A DNA stretch of 64,000 bases. Origin: Cafeteria roenbergensis (Eukaryota > Sar > Bigyra > Bicosoecida > Cafeteriaceae). A program made the position numbers and the translations under genes. The notes beneath the pieces are model-generated. The model searched no databases. It was not told the origin of the DNA and saw nothing but the letters and a program-made list of their open reading frames with translations. The stretch covers positions 744,001 through 808,000 of the forward strand of contig VLTN01000002.1 in assembly GCA_008330645.1 (NCBI GenBank). The letters are read 5' to 3'. Every line of letters begins with the position of its first letter. Within the stretch, counting starts at the first letter, position 1. This document shows positions 28,274-39,992 of this stretch, one piece after another.

Positions 28274-30879
28274 ATGTCCGACCCTGCGGCCGTCGTGGCC
28301 TCGCTGCGCAAAAAGAAGGCGAACAAGAGATGCGCCGACTGCACTTCGCGGGTGAGCGCGGCGGTCGCGCCGCGCGGGGTGCAGCCACGCTGAGTCGCGG
28401 GAAACCCGAGATCCTCAGTTAGCCCCCCCGCCGTTTGCGTCCCCTTCCCTTGGCCCGCCTCCTTCCCCCTTCCCTCAGAGCGCGACTTACATCTCGACCA
28501 AGTTCTGGACCTTCATCTGCTCGGACTGTGCGAGCGCCCAGTGAGCCAAGCGCCACGCGTCACGCGCCGCCGCCACGCTTTTCCCGGCCGCATTCGAGGC
28601 GAACGGGGCCGGGCGCGCCTCTCGCCGCAGCCCCCTGCGCCACGCAGACGCCCCGGGCGCGCCCTTGCAGGCGCCAGCGGTTGTCCCTGCGCTCAGACCA
28701 TGCCGCCCCGCGTCGTGCCGCGTCCTCGCAGCCTGCACCTGTCCTACCCGGCCAAGGGCATTTCCACCTCGGTCATCTCGAAGAAGGAGGCGGACAACCT
28801 CGCGCGCATGGGAAACGCGCGCTCCAACTCGGTGTACATGGGCACGTTCCGGGAAGGCGACTATGACATCCCCACTCCCAGGTCGGAGGCCTCGGCTCGT
28901 CAGACATTTGTGCATCTCAAGTACGAAGCCAAGCGGTGAGCAGTCTCGCACCTCCGCAAAGTGCGCGCCCCGGCCGTGCCGCGGTCTGCCCGCCGCGCGC
29001 ACCTTGCGACCCCAGTGCCACGCGTGCTCCTGTGCGTGACGGCGGCTGTGCGCGCTCTGGCCCTCGCAGCTGGATGGCCGAGGACGGAGCCGCCTCGGTC
29101 GGCTCCTCGGCAGGCGAGCCTGCGGCTGGCTTCGGCGCCTCGGCGTCCCCCCGGTCCCGCGCCACCAGCGGCACAAGCGCAGGCCACTCCGCCCGCTCGC
29201 CGGCCGGGGGCGCCCTGGCCGGGGCATCGGGCGGCCGGTCGCGTGGCGCGTCTGCGGCCGCCACGACCAAGCTTCAAATCAGGATGGGCGTGGCCACCAA
29301 CAGGCCCCGAGGCTCGTCCGGCCACACGCGCCCGTCGCGCCTCAGCGGGCCGCGCGGAGCTCCGCGCGCCGCCGACAGCAGCGCGACCGAGGACGCTTTT
29401 GGCGCCGTGGACGCCTTTGGCAACGGACCCCCCACCGCGCCGCCCAGCGGCGCGGGCGACGCCGGCGATGCCTTTGCATTCGATGACACAGCGGCGCCTT
29501 CGTCAGCGCCCCCAGCTGCACAGGATGCCTTCAGCTTCGACTCTCCGCCGCCGCGCCCCGCAGCCCGCACCGCCGCGCCCGCCGACGACTTTGGCTTCGA
29601 CGCTCCGCCCTCGAAGCCGGCCCCCGCCGACGACTTTGGCTTCGACTCGCCACCCCCGCGCGCGGCGGCAGCCTCTCAGTCACCCGCCCCCGCCCCAGCG
29701 GCCAGCGCTGCCGCCGACGACTTCGGCTTCGACTCGCCCGCTCCGGCAGGCAAGCCCGCCTCCAACGGGGCGCGCGCAGGCGCCCCCGCGGCCGCCGCTG
29801 CTGACGACTTTGGCTTCGACTCCCCCCCGGCCGGCGCCCACTCCAGGAGCACGCCATCACGCCCTGCCGCCCCCAAGGCCGCCGCCGACGACTTTGGCTT
29901 TGACTCCGCCCCGGCGGCCACTGCAGACGACGACATGGGCGACCTCTTCGGAGCCAGTGCCTCCCCCGAGGAGTCTGCAGCCAAGGCTGAGGCCCGTGCT
30001 CGCGCGGAGTCTCACCAGCGCCGCTCGACCCTCACGGGCAACCTCGACGCGCTGTACGAGAAGGCCGCCCAGGAGCGCGCTGCGGCGCAGCAGGCGGCCA
30101 TGCAGCTGCAGATGCAGCAGCAGCAACAGCAGCAGCAGGCGGCTATGCACCACCACGGCCACGGCCACGGCGCCTTCCCGCACAGCCCAGCGCCGCCAGC
30201 CAGCGGCAGCGGCAACCCGTTCGGCTCGCCGTCCCCTGCCCGGGGCGCGCCGTACTACCCGGCGATGGGCCCCGGCGCCGCCCACGGTTCCTCCGTCGCC
30301 GCCGACCCGTCGGACCCCTTCAGCGCCATCGCCGGAGCGCCTCCCACGTACGGCCACTCGGAGGCTTCCGCGGGCCACGGCGGCATGCCCGCTCCCGGCA
30401 TGCCTGCTCCCGGCATGCCCGCCCCCGGCATGCCCGCCCCCGGCATGCCCGCCCCCGGCATGCCCGCTCCGCCCTCGCACGACCACAACCCGTTCGGCCC
30501 GGACGACGATGCCCCGGCAGCCTACTCCGCGCCCAGGGCGGAGCCGGACCCCTTCGCCGGCATCGTGGACATGACCACCGCTGCCGACCGCTTCCAGCCT
30601 GATAAGCCGGGCAGTCTCGCGCAGGCCACGATCACACCGGTCAAGGCGCCCAAGGCGGACGGCCCCCCGCCCGCCAGGCAGGCGTATCGAGCCCCCGTGG
30701 CTTCCCGAGCCGACCCCTTCGGTGCCCCTGCCCCCGCTCCGGCCGCACGTGCGCCGCCCCCTGAGCCGTCCCACTCCGCCCCGGAGGAGGACTTGTTCGG
30801 GTCCTTTGCGCCGCCGGCCCCGGCGCCCGCGCCCGCCGCGCCGGCTGCCGAGGCGAGCAACCCCTTCGACATGTTCTGA
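28274..30879 (+). CDS. ArfGAP-domain endocytic adaptor (AGFG/SMAP-like)
   Basis: Four exons, 28274-28351, 28479-28540, 28732-28935 and 29070-30879, join to 717 residues. The N-terminus is an ArfGAP zinc module: CADC-x16-CSDC, then AHLHLSYPAKGISTSV, EADNLARMGNARSNSVYMG and FVHLKYEAKRWM. Where ArfGAPs carry the catalytic arginine finger five residues after the last Cys, this protein has Leu. The long disordered tail has at least five DDFGFDS repeats, DPF motifs, a QM-rich helix, a GMPAP repeat, and NPF motifs including the final SNPFDMF. NPF/DPF motifs bind EH domains and AP-2, so a clathrin/endocytic role is likely. Without the arginine it may bind Arf without stimulating GTP hydrolysis; that is inference. 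Confidence 0.88.
30382..30472 (+). repeat. 15-bp in-frame repeat (GMPAP)
   Basis: About six copies of ggcatgcccgctccc with C/T variants run in frame in the ArfGAP gene, encoding Gly-Met-Pro-Ala-Pro. Near-perfect copies suggest recent expansion. Confidence 0.9.
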
Positions 30880-31207
30880 GCGCGCACGTCACGCCGGGCT
30901 CTGCGCAGCCGGTGCTGCGCTGCGTGCACCTTCATCCTTGCGTGTCTGTGAGTCTCTCTGCGTCGGTGTGCCGGTTCGTGTGCGTGGGCGTGGGCGCCGG
31001 GCAGGCGCACAGCAAAGCCTGCCGGGCGGCAGCAGTGCGAACCAAGCAAGTTGCACCAGCACTGGGCAACCCCGGGCGCTGTCCCCAGGGGCAAAACCGC
31101 GCTTCGCCACACCACGCCGCGCCACATCCCCGCGACCTCTCGAGCAGCAGCCTGTCAGAGGCTCGCGCGCACGCCTGGCGGGCGGTCGACGGCAGAGGCG
31201 CGCTTCC
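30880..31207. other. Intergenic, tail-to-tail
   Basis: 328 bp between the convergent stops of the ArfGAP and PSMA6 genes. GT-rich stretch at 30930-30990 of the kind seen in 3' UTRs here. No gene seen. Confidence 0.5.
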
Positions 31208-32466
31208 TCAGTCGGCCTCGGCGATGGCGGTGAGGTGGGCGTCAACCTCTGCATCGTCCAGCACAATGGCGTCCTTGGCGGTGACCACCGCCACCTCGAT
31301 GTCCCTGGCCTTGAAGTCTTCGCCCAGCACGGCCTGCAGGGTGTCCACGGTGGCGCGGGTGACCTCCTCGCGCGTCCTGGGGGCGGTGTCGGACTTGATC
31401 TTCTTCTCGAGGTTGTTCACTGCCTCCTGCTCCTTCACCCCGGCCGCCGCCGCCTTGTATCCCATGCAGAGGCCGGCAGGGTCGATGCGCCACAGCTGCG
31501 GGCCGAGCTCGTCGTCCACGGCCATCAGCATCACCACGACGGAAAAAATGCGCCGCCCGGCGTGCTGCGTGAACACCTGGGCCTTGTCCGCCACGCGGCG
31601 CGCAAGGAAGTCAACCGGGATGGCGATGCCGTTGTCGAACTGAAACTCGGACGCGATGCGCCTTGCCTCAATCGCAACCTGCCGTCCGTCAGCTGCGCGC
31701 CAGGACAGGAGCAATCACACACGCGCGCAAGAGCATCGCTTGCCAGGGTGGAAAGCCAGGCACGGGGGCGAGCGGCGGGCGGGGGCGCTGGGGGCGAGTG
31801 CCAGTGCTGAGAGAGCCCAGCACCCGTCTGCGCGACCGGCAGCCGAGCGAGCCACTCACCAGCGACGCCCGTCATGACGGCCATGATCGAGTCCGTGATC
31901 TTGTACACGTTCGTGACAGAGGAGGCCACCACCATCTTGTCCTGCGGCGGGCGCGGGGCGGCGGCACACACCGGCAGCTCGGCGCCTGGCGGCTGCAGCC
32001 CGCGGGCGCGCTCCCGGGCGCCAGCCAGCCGAAACACCCCGGCGCCAGCGGCTGCCGCAGCGCCGGCCGAGTCGTGAAAACCACCGAGCGGGAGGGGGGC
32101 GCCCGGGAATGGCGGGTCGTTCCCTGCGCTCCGGCGCGGCGTTCGAGGCGGAAGCCAGGCCGCGGGCTCACCTGGACCTTCTTCTCGGTGGCCACAACGA
32201 CGCAGTCCTCGCCGCGCATTCCCACAGTGGTCAGCGTGCTGGTCTTCACCCGCTTGAAGGCGTACTCTGCGTTGCGGCGGGGCGGGAGAGGCGGGGGCAG
32301 GGCGGCGGCGCAAAGGCGTGGAGATTTGTTCAGGGACGCCAACCCGCCCCAGCGCGAGGTTGCCCCGCTCCCGCGCCGCGCAGCGCGGCGGCTCACCCAG
32401 CTGGTAGAGGCGGCCCTGGGGGCTGAACACCGTCAGGTGCCTGTCGTATCCGGACTCGCGGGCCAT
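31208..32466 (-). CDS. PSMA6: 20S proteasome subunit alpha type 6 (PSMA6)
   Basis: Four exons on the minus strand, 32397-32466, 32172-32266, 31860-31941 and 31208-31692, join to 243 residues, matching the roughly 246 of the family. The N-terminal alpha-subunit signature is [16 protein letters not shown] followed by LEYAFKRVK. Then come [94 protein letters not shown] and a C-terminal [12 protein letters not shown] like PSMA6. Alpha subunits form the outer rings of the 20S core and lack the catalytic Thr. The assignment to alpha-6 rests on the YDRH-TVFSP and DAHL-AE-D ends. It is head-to-head with PEX12, 133 bp apart. Confidence 0.95.
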
Positions 32467-32599
32467 GGCAACCTCTAGGCGTGCTCGCTGCCGCGGCCGA
32501 GCGCCGGGCGGCGAGCTCGATCCAGCAGAGCTCCGGCCGGGCAAGGCTGCGGGCGGCAGCGAGCGCGGCACTACCGTGCCGGCGGGCGGCCCGGCGGCC
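32467..32599. promoter_or_regulatory. Putative bidirectional promoter, PSMA6 / PEX12
   Basis: 133 bp between divergent starts. The PSMA6 ATG lies in a palindromic CCATGG (32463-32468), so a plus-strand ATG at 32465 also exists in frame with PEX12. The downstream ATG at 32600 is preferred because the earlier one would overlap the PSMA6 coding start. Confidence 0.45.
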
Positions 32600-33970
32600 A
32601 TGCAGGCCGCCGCGTTCGCCTCCGCCCTCAGCCAGGGCGCTCGGGGCGAGGCCCGCGGGGGCCCAGTCCCGGCCAGCGTCTTCGACGTGCTGCTGGCGCT
32701 GCAGCTAGAGCGCAGCCTTTCAGGGGCGCTGGCGGCCCTGTACAACGACGGCGTGGGCGAGCTGTTCCCCCAGCATGCGCGACAATTGCGCTCGTGGTCC
32801 GGGTGGGTGGGCGCGGCTGCAGGTGCCCTGATGCACTCTGCAACGCTCGGAGCAGCGGACGCGTCTGTGTTCGAGGCGCTGGCCGGGCTGGCGCGCGCTC
32901 CCGTGCGGCAGCCTGCCGGGCGATGGCGCATGGCGTCATTGCTCTTGCTGGTCGCGCACCCGGTGCTGAGGGGCGCGCTGGAGGAGGCGGCCTCCAGCTG
33001 GCGCCGGCAGCGGGATGAGAGCCGGGACGACGGCGACGGCGACAGCGACAGCGACAGCGACGACGAGCGTGCTGGGCCCGCCGTCCACGAGGGAGACGGC
33101 CCCGTGGCCGACTGGGCCGCCGGGGCAGCGGGGCAAGCCGAACCCCCTGGGGTGGCAGATGCGTGGGGGCAGCTGGCTGGAGGCCTTCGCGACGCGGCCT
33201 TGGGCTGGGCCGGCCTGCAAAGCCGGGCGCTGTTAGGCGGGCCGCCCACGGCGCTGAGGGTGCGGGACGCGCTGCCCGCGCTGCTGCTGGCGGGCCTGGA
33301 TGCCTGGTCGGGGCTTCAGCTGGGAGCCTTTGCCATGGGCGCGAGCCCGCACCCGACGCCGCTGCACTGGGCCGCCGGGTGCACTGCGGTGGCAGCGGGC
33401 GGGCCGGGGCCCAGGGTGGGGAGGGCACCTGCACCGGGGGCCGCTGTCTCTCGGCGGCGAGGCGGGGGGGCGGCGGCTTGGGCGGCTTGGGCAGCGAGGC
33501 TCGCTGTCCTGGCGGGGGTTGCGGCTCTGCAGCTGGCTCTGTGGCGCCGGGCGCAGCGGCAGCGCCGCGCAGCCGCGGGCGATGGCAGCAGCGCGGTCCC
33601 TGAGCACGTGCGGCGGCGCCCCAAGGGCACGGTGCCCCCGCCCCCGGCCCCGCCACGGGCGGTGCTGGACAGGCAGGCGCGGCTCGCGCGGGCGAGCGGG
33701 CGCGCGGAGCAGGCGGAGGAAGAGGCGCCAGCTGCACGCCGCTCCGTCGCAGCGATGCTGGCGCTGGTCCCGGGTAGCGTGCCGCTGCCTCTGGACCCGC
33801 GACTGTGCCCGCTGACGCTGCGGCCAATGGTGGCGCAGACGGCGCTACCCTCGGGCATGGTGTTTGATAGGGAGGCAATCCAGGCGTATGTGTCCACGCA
33901 CCGCGCTTGCCCGGTGACGGGCGCTGTGTGCGAGCCTGCATGGGTGATCCACCTCGTGAGTGACTCGTGA
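32600..33970 (+). CDS. PEX12: Peroxin PEX12-like, degenerate C-terminal RING
   Basis: A single exon encodes 456 residues. N-terminal features match PEX12 (SVFDVLLALQLERSLSGALA; ALYNDGVGELFPQHARQLRS), followed by Ala/Gly-rich hydrophobic membrane segments and a C-terminal module LCPLTLRPMVAQTALPSGMV, REAIQAYVSTHRACPVTGAV, WVIHLVSD. This order and the final ACPVTG-x-hydrophobic-HL pattern resemble PEX12 (CPLC..., VFCYRC, YV-H-ACPITG, LIKLY). PEX12 forms the PEX2-PEX10-PEX12 ubiquitin ligase channel in the peroxisome membrane, which recycles the import receptor PEX5. Here most RING cysteines are absent, so the module is U-box-like. An acidic Asp/Ser insert and a Ala/Gly-rich loop enlarge the middle. 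Assignment is by pattern; a search would confirm it. Confidence 0.78.
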   Translation: MQAAAFASALSQGARGEARGGPVPASVFDVLLALQLERSLSGALAALYNDGVGELFPQHARQLRSWSGWVGAAAGALMHSATLGAADASVFEALAGLARAPVRQPAGRWRMASLLLLVAHPVLRGALEEAASSWRRQRDESRDDGDGDSDSDSDDERAGPAVHEGDGPVADWAAGAAGQAEPPGVADAWGQLAGGLRDAALGWAGLQSRALLGGPPTALRVRDALPALLLAGLDAWSGLQLGAFAMGASPHPTPLHWAAGCTAVAAGGPGPRVGRAPAPGAAVSRRRGGGAAAWAAWAARLAVLAGVAALQLALWRRAQRQRRAAAGDGSSAVPEHVRRRPKGTVPPPPAPPRAVLDRQARLARASGRAEQAEEEAPAARRSVAAMLALVPGSVPLPLDPRLCPLTLRPMVAQTALPSGMVFDREAIQAYVSTHRACPVTGAVCEPAWVIHLVSDS

Positions 33971-34276
33971 CTGCGCCGCGGACGCTTGGACTCGTTTTTT
34001 GTTGCGAACGAGGTGCGCGAATATGACCCAGGAGCGCGTGAAGAGGGCCGCGTGCCTCGCTGGGCGGGCCAAGGGCGCGGGGGTGGGGCCGTGCTCGGCC
34101 AGTCGCCTCTTGCTGAAGCTGACTCACACGATGCTCTGCAGCAGAGGCTGTACTTGCGGACCTCGCACTCGGCCGCAACGAGTGCACGAGCGGGTCGGAG
34201 GGGGGAGGAGGAGTATCGAGGCCTTGCCGGTGTGGTCCCCTGCCCCTGGCAGCGCTCCCGCCAGCTCGCGCGGCTC
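33971..34276. other. Intergenic, or undetected 5' exon of the methyltransferase
   Basis: 306 bp between the PEX12 stop and the chosen methyltransferase ATG. The methyltransferase frame stays open across it but contains no earlier ATG, so it is either 5' UTR or hides an upstream exon. Confidence 0.4.
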
Positions 34277-35584
34277 ATGGACACCCTCGAAGGCGATGAT
34301 GCCGAGTGGGTGGCGGTGCTGCCGCTTGCGAGTGGCGAGTGCTTGGGCGTTCGCGACTCGGCAGTCTCCGCAATCTGCGACGACGCGCACGCTTGCGCCG
34401 TGTCGAGGGAGTTGTACCTCTGGCAGCCGGGAGGGGCGCCCTCCGTGGTGCAGGGCGCCGCCGTGGTGCGTGTGGGCATGTCGCCAGCAGACTACGCGCA
34501 AGCGGCAAAGCGCGGCGACACGGCCGCGCGAGTTCGCGCCACCACCGGACGTGTGTGGTCCGTTGGCCCAGCGTCGTGCGCGACGCGCGCTGGGCCGCGG
34601 TGCGAGCCAGCGTACTTGGAGTGCATGGCCGAGGCTGCCAAGGCCGCCCTCAGTCCGCGCCCTGGCGACTGCCTGCGCGTGCTTCACATCGGTCTGGGCG
34701 CTGGATCGCTGCCATCGTGCCTCGCGGCGTGGGCAAGCGGCGGCGGCGTGGCGCTGAGGCAGCTCGTCGCCGAGTCGGACGCCGGCATCGCGGCAGTCGC
34801 CGCCGCGGCCCTCGGGTGGGCGGGCCGCGCCACCAGCGCCAGCCCGGAGGCAGCGGGCGACGCCTTGGCCCTGGGCAAAAGCGACCCCGCGCCCTCTGCG
34901 GACGAGGCCGCGCCGGAGCCAGCGTCGTCGCCCGCGGGCGCCTCGCGCAGTGCCGCGGCGCTCGAGGCCAGAGGGGCCGGCGAGCAGTCCCAGCGTCCCC
35001 GCTCCGGCGGCGGCTCGTCGCTGCTGGCACACGTGGTTGCGCCTGGCGAGGCGGTGCTTTCGTGGCTCTGCCGGGAGGGACCGGCGGCCGGGCTCGGGCG
35101 CCTGGACGCGGTGCTGGTCGACGTCGCTGGCTCCGGGGCCGATGCCGCGAGCGGGCTTGCGGCTCCGACGGCCAGCTTCGGAGCCGGGTGGCGTGCTGGC
35201 CCGGGCGCGGGGTCGGCGGCGCTTCGTGGGGCGGTGCGCGTCCTGCGGCCGGGCGGCGTGCTGGTCGTGAACGTGCTTGGCGCCGCAGGGAAGCCGAGCA
35301 GCGCTGCTGTCGAGGGCGTGCTGCGGGCGGTGAGGGAGGCCCTGGCCCTCGAGGGCGAGGGAGGAGCCGGTCCTGCCGACGCGTCAGCGGCGGCCTGCCT
35401 GGCCGAAGGTTGCGACAATGTTCTGGTGCGCGCTCGTCGGCGGCATGGCGGGCGCTGCGCTCCGGCGGGGGCAGCAGCTTCAGCGAGGCACGCGGCAGGC
35501 GGGTGGGTGCCTGTGAGCGGCACGCTTGGAGAGTGGCGAAGCGCGTGTGAGGAGGCGGGCGGCGGCGGCGACGAGCCTGCCTGA
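34277..35584 (+). CDS. Spermidine-synthase-type class I methyltransferase
   Basis: The first in-frame ATG is at 34277, giving 435 residues to TGA at 35582-35584. A Rossmann methyltransferase fold is visible: motif I LRVLHIGLGAGSLPSCLAAW at about residue 135-155, an acidic post-I residue in LRQLVAESDAGI, motif around LDAVLVDVAG, and RGAVRVLRPGGVLVVNVLG near the C-terminus. The GxGxGSLP and PGGxLVVNV pattern is typical of spermidine-synthase-like and METTL13/eEF1A-lysine methyltransferase-like proteins. A Ser/Ala/Pro-rich insertion at about 190-250 separates motifs. The substrate (polyamine or protein) cannot be told by eye. The stop is 53 bp from the convergent thiolase stop. Confidence 0.72.
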   Translation: MDTLEGDDAEWVAVLPLASGECLGVRDSAVSAICDDAHACAVSRELYLWQPGGAPSVVQGAAVVRVGMSPADYAQAAKRGDTAARVRATTGRVWSVGPASCATRAGPRCEPAYLECMAEAAKAALSPRPGDCLRVLHIGLGAGSLPSCLAAWASGGGVALRQLVAESDAGIAAVAAAALGWAGRATSASPEAAGDALALGKSDPAPSADEAAPEPASSPAGASRSAAALEARGAGEQSQRPRSGGGSSLLAHVVAPGEAVLSWLCREGPAAGLGRLDAVLVDVAGSGADAASGLAAPTASFGAGWRAGPGAGSAALRGAVRVLRPGGVLVVNVLGAAGKPSSAAVEGVLRAVREALALEGEGGAGPADASAAACLAEGCDNVLVRARRRHGGRCAPAGAAASARHAAGGWVPVSGTLGEWRSACEEAGGGGDEPA

Positions 35585-35637
35585 AGTGACCGGTTTTGCT
35601 GCAGGCGCCGAGCGCTGGCGCGCGCTTCCAGGCGCTC

Positions 35638-37462
<1,825 letters not shown>

Positions 37463-37828
37463 AGTTTCTCCGGCGGGCAGCGGCCACAGTGCCATGACAG
37501 GCCCGAGCTTCCCAGCCGGCCGGCCTTCGTGTTGGGGACAAATATTGCGCGCAGCGGCGACGGAGCCCTCACGGAGTGTGAGAGCATCCGCGGACGCGAA
37601 GCGTGCCACCTTGACGCGAGCCCGCCCCCTCGTGTCCCAGCTGCCCCCCCCCCCACGCGGGCCACGTCGCCGCACTGCGGCGCCCGCAGCCACCGCCGCC
37701 ACCTGGCGGCTCTCGGGGCAGCAACGTCACATGGTTGCGGCGACCGGCCAATATTGCCGCCCCGACAAAGAATGCCCGGCGCGCAGCGCGCGAGGCACAA
37801 GCAAGCACTCGACTGCTGGGTGGCAGAG
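37463..37828. promoter_or_regulatory. Putative bidirectional promoter, thiolase / SLBP
   Basis: 366 bp between divergent ATGs at 37462 (minus) and 37829 (plus). Contains C-run at 37640-37660 and an AATATTG pair (37541 and 37749 area) that stands out as relatively AT-rich. No coding evidence. Confidence 0.4.
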
Positions 37829-39535
37829 ATGGCCTTCCGCGCGTTTAGCTCCTCGTCGAAGGGCTGGGGCGACTGCGACTCGGGCGACGAGCTCGAGGTC
37901 CCGCGGCGAGCGCTGGCGTTCGCTCGCAAGGCCACCCCCGCGGCAGTTGCGGCCACCTGCTCGCGCCCCGTGCGGGCGGACGACCTCCGCCAGCTTGCAG
38001 ACGACTCGCAAGACGGCATCAACTTGGCATTCAAGCAAGTGAGTGGGGCTCGCATGCCGTGGGTCCCCCAGACACGGTGCCGTCCTTGGCGCCCCGGCTG
38101 GCGACAGAATTCAAATGACGATTCCGCGCCCACTCCTCGGAGTCCCCACGCTGCCCCCTCGACCTGGCGCAGACCCTGACGATTGCCGGTGATGAAGATG
38201 ACGCAGCGGCCCCGTCCATGGCAAGCGCGCTTCAAGCCGTGAGCCTCGGAGGGCGCGCCGAATCGCGCGGCTGCCGGCGGCGATTCGAATTTTGCGACCC
38301 ACTCGGCTGCTGTTTGCCGTGGCCGCAGAGTCCCCCCCCCCCCCCCCCGCGCGCGCGTGCGTGTTGGCCATGCAAGTGTGTCATTGCGCCTCTCTCGTGC
38401 CCCCCTCGACGCGCTGGCTCGCAGGCCATGTCCCGCCGGCCCCGGGAGCAGGCGGCGGCCGCAGCTCCGACCCGCAGCCGCAAGCGGTGAGCCCGCCCAC
38501 GGCGAGAGCCCCGGGGGGCTGGCGCTGCACAGGCGCCCCGCTGCGCGTGCGCTCGTCGCCTGCCGTTGCCTGTCTTGACGCCACTGGTGCTGCTTCCTGC
38601 CGCGCCCGTGCTCCGCCTCGCTCGGCCTCCTCCTGCGCAGCACCGCTGCCGGCCGCCCCGTCGGCGAGGCTTCGCCGCAGAAGCCGCTGAGCCCCCTTCC
38701 TGCGTGGAGCGCGCGCGTCAGCTCAGGCCAGTCCTTCGCGGCCGCGCTGGCGGGAGCTGGCGCCGGCACGGCGGCCGCCGTGGCCCCGTCCACCCCGCTC
38801 TCGGCCGCGGCTTCGGCTGGCGACGCGGCGACGCCGCAGACTGCCCGCTCGTCTCCGCCGTCGCTGGCCCGCGCGCTCTCCTACGCGTCGGCCGCAAGCC
38901 GTGACGCCCTTCCGCAGCAGAGCCTCGGCAAGCGGATGAAGCGCGCCCTGCTCGACGACGCCGGGGATACGGACGCTCCGCGCGCCCGCTCCGCGAGCGA
39001 CGCCGCAGCCCGCGCAGAGGACGGCGCTCCATCGCAGGGCGCGGTTGGCTCCTCCTCCGTGGCTTCCGGCGGGGAGTCGGCGGGACCAGAGGCGGCGGCG
39101 TCCGAGACGGGCAGCGCTCCCAGGGGGACTGAGCGCCCGGCGCCTGAGCCCCTCACCGAGGACCGCGTTAGCAAGCGTAGCCGCCAAATCGACCTCGGCA
39201 AGGCCACGACTGGCTACCGCCGCTACGCCGAGGCGGTTCCGCGGGAGGCACGTATCCCCGGCAGCGAGTTCCACCCGACCACGCCCAACGCCCGGGCGGG
39301 TGAGAGCAAGCGACAGTGGATGGGGAGGGCGCGCCAGTGGCGCCGCCAGCTCCACCTCTGGGACGAGGGGGTGCCTGATGGCGCGCCCGACCTCCGCCTC
39401 CCCGCCCCGGCCCTCGGATCGGCAGCGTCCGCCGGCACAGCGGGCCGGCGTCGTGCCCGTGGGCCCAAGCGCGCCGCTCCCAACGCCGGGCGCCGTTCCT
39501 CTGCCGCTGCGCCCTCCCGGGCGGACGAGGCATGA
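37829..39535 (+). CDS. SLBP: Histone mRNA stem-loop-binding protein (SLBP)
   Basis: Four exons, 37829-38038, 38173-38238, 38425-38486 and 38722-39535, join to 383 residues. The RNA-binding domain lies at about 262-330: SKRSRQIDLGKATTGYRRYA, EFHPTTPN and WMGRARQWRRQLHLWDEG. These match SLBP (RQKQIDYGKNTIGYQ-Y, the HPRTPN threonine motif, and W---W---L--WD). SLBP binds the stem-loop ending replication-dependent histone mRNAs and directs their 3' processing, export and translation. The N-terminal two thirds is Ser/Ala-rich with the basic patches RPREQ..SRKR and LGKRMKRALLDD, likely nuclear signals. Its presence implies histone mRNAs with stem-loop ends in this organism, an inference that could be checked in the genome. 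Confidence 0.93.
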
Positions 39536-39992
39536 GCGGTGCTGCAAGCTGCGCCTTTGCTGCTCGTCTGGTCGAACAGACCCGTCTGTCTGTGGCCCGT
39601 CTGTGTGCATTTGGCTGCGTTTGCGTGTTCGTGAAGGGCCTGCCCCTCGCAACGGCGCATTGAGAGGGCGCGTCCTGGCGTCAGTGCCCAGACAGAATTC
39701 ACGCAGCTAAGGGGGCGGGGGGGGCGCGGCTACATCCGCAGCGCGGGTGGCGGGGCTGCACCGGAGCGACACAGCGCACGCACACAGACCCAGACTGACC
39801 GGCTGACGCAAGCTGGCCCGCCGTTGCACCGAGCGGCGGCGCGGCGAGGAAACCTAGCAGGGGCACGCTCACGCAGCGATGCACAGCGTCTCTCTCACTC
39901 TGCCCAACGCAACCCAGCCCCTCCCCCAACCCCGTCTTGCTCTGGGCAGGTTAACCGCCATCCACGAGCGCGCACGCACGAGCTGGTCGCGG
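39536..39992. other. Intergenic, tail-to-tail
   Basis: 457 bp between the convergent stops of SLBP and the RING-ligase gene. Short T-rich and G-rich runs and no open frame with features. No RNA gene seen. Confidence 0.5.

Noticed and set aside
32465-32599. Alternative PEX12 start at 32465
   Set aside because: This ATG is the palindromic partner of the PSMA6 start codon; the intervening residues are not conserved-looking. Kept only as a note.
33986-34276. N-terminal extension of the methyltransferase
   Set aside because: The frame has no ATG there (it would need a TTG start), and the sequence is low-complexity; an unseen upstream exon remains possible.
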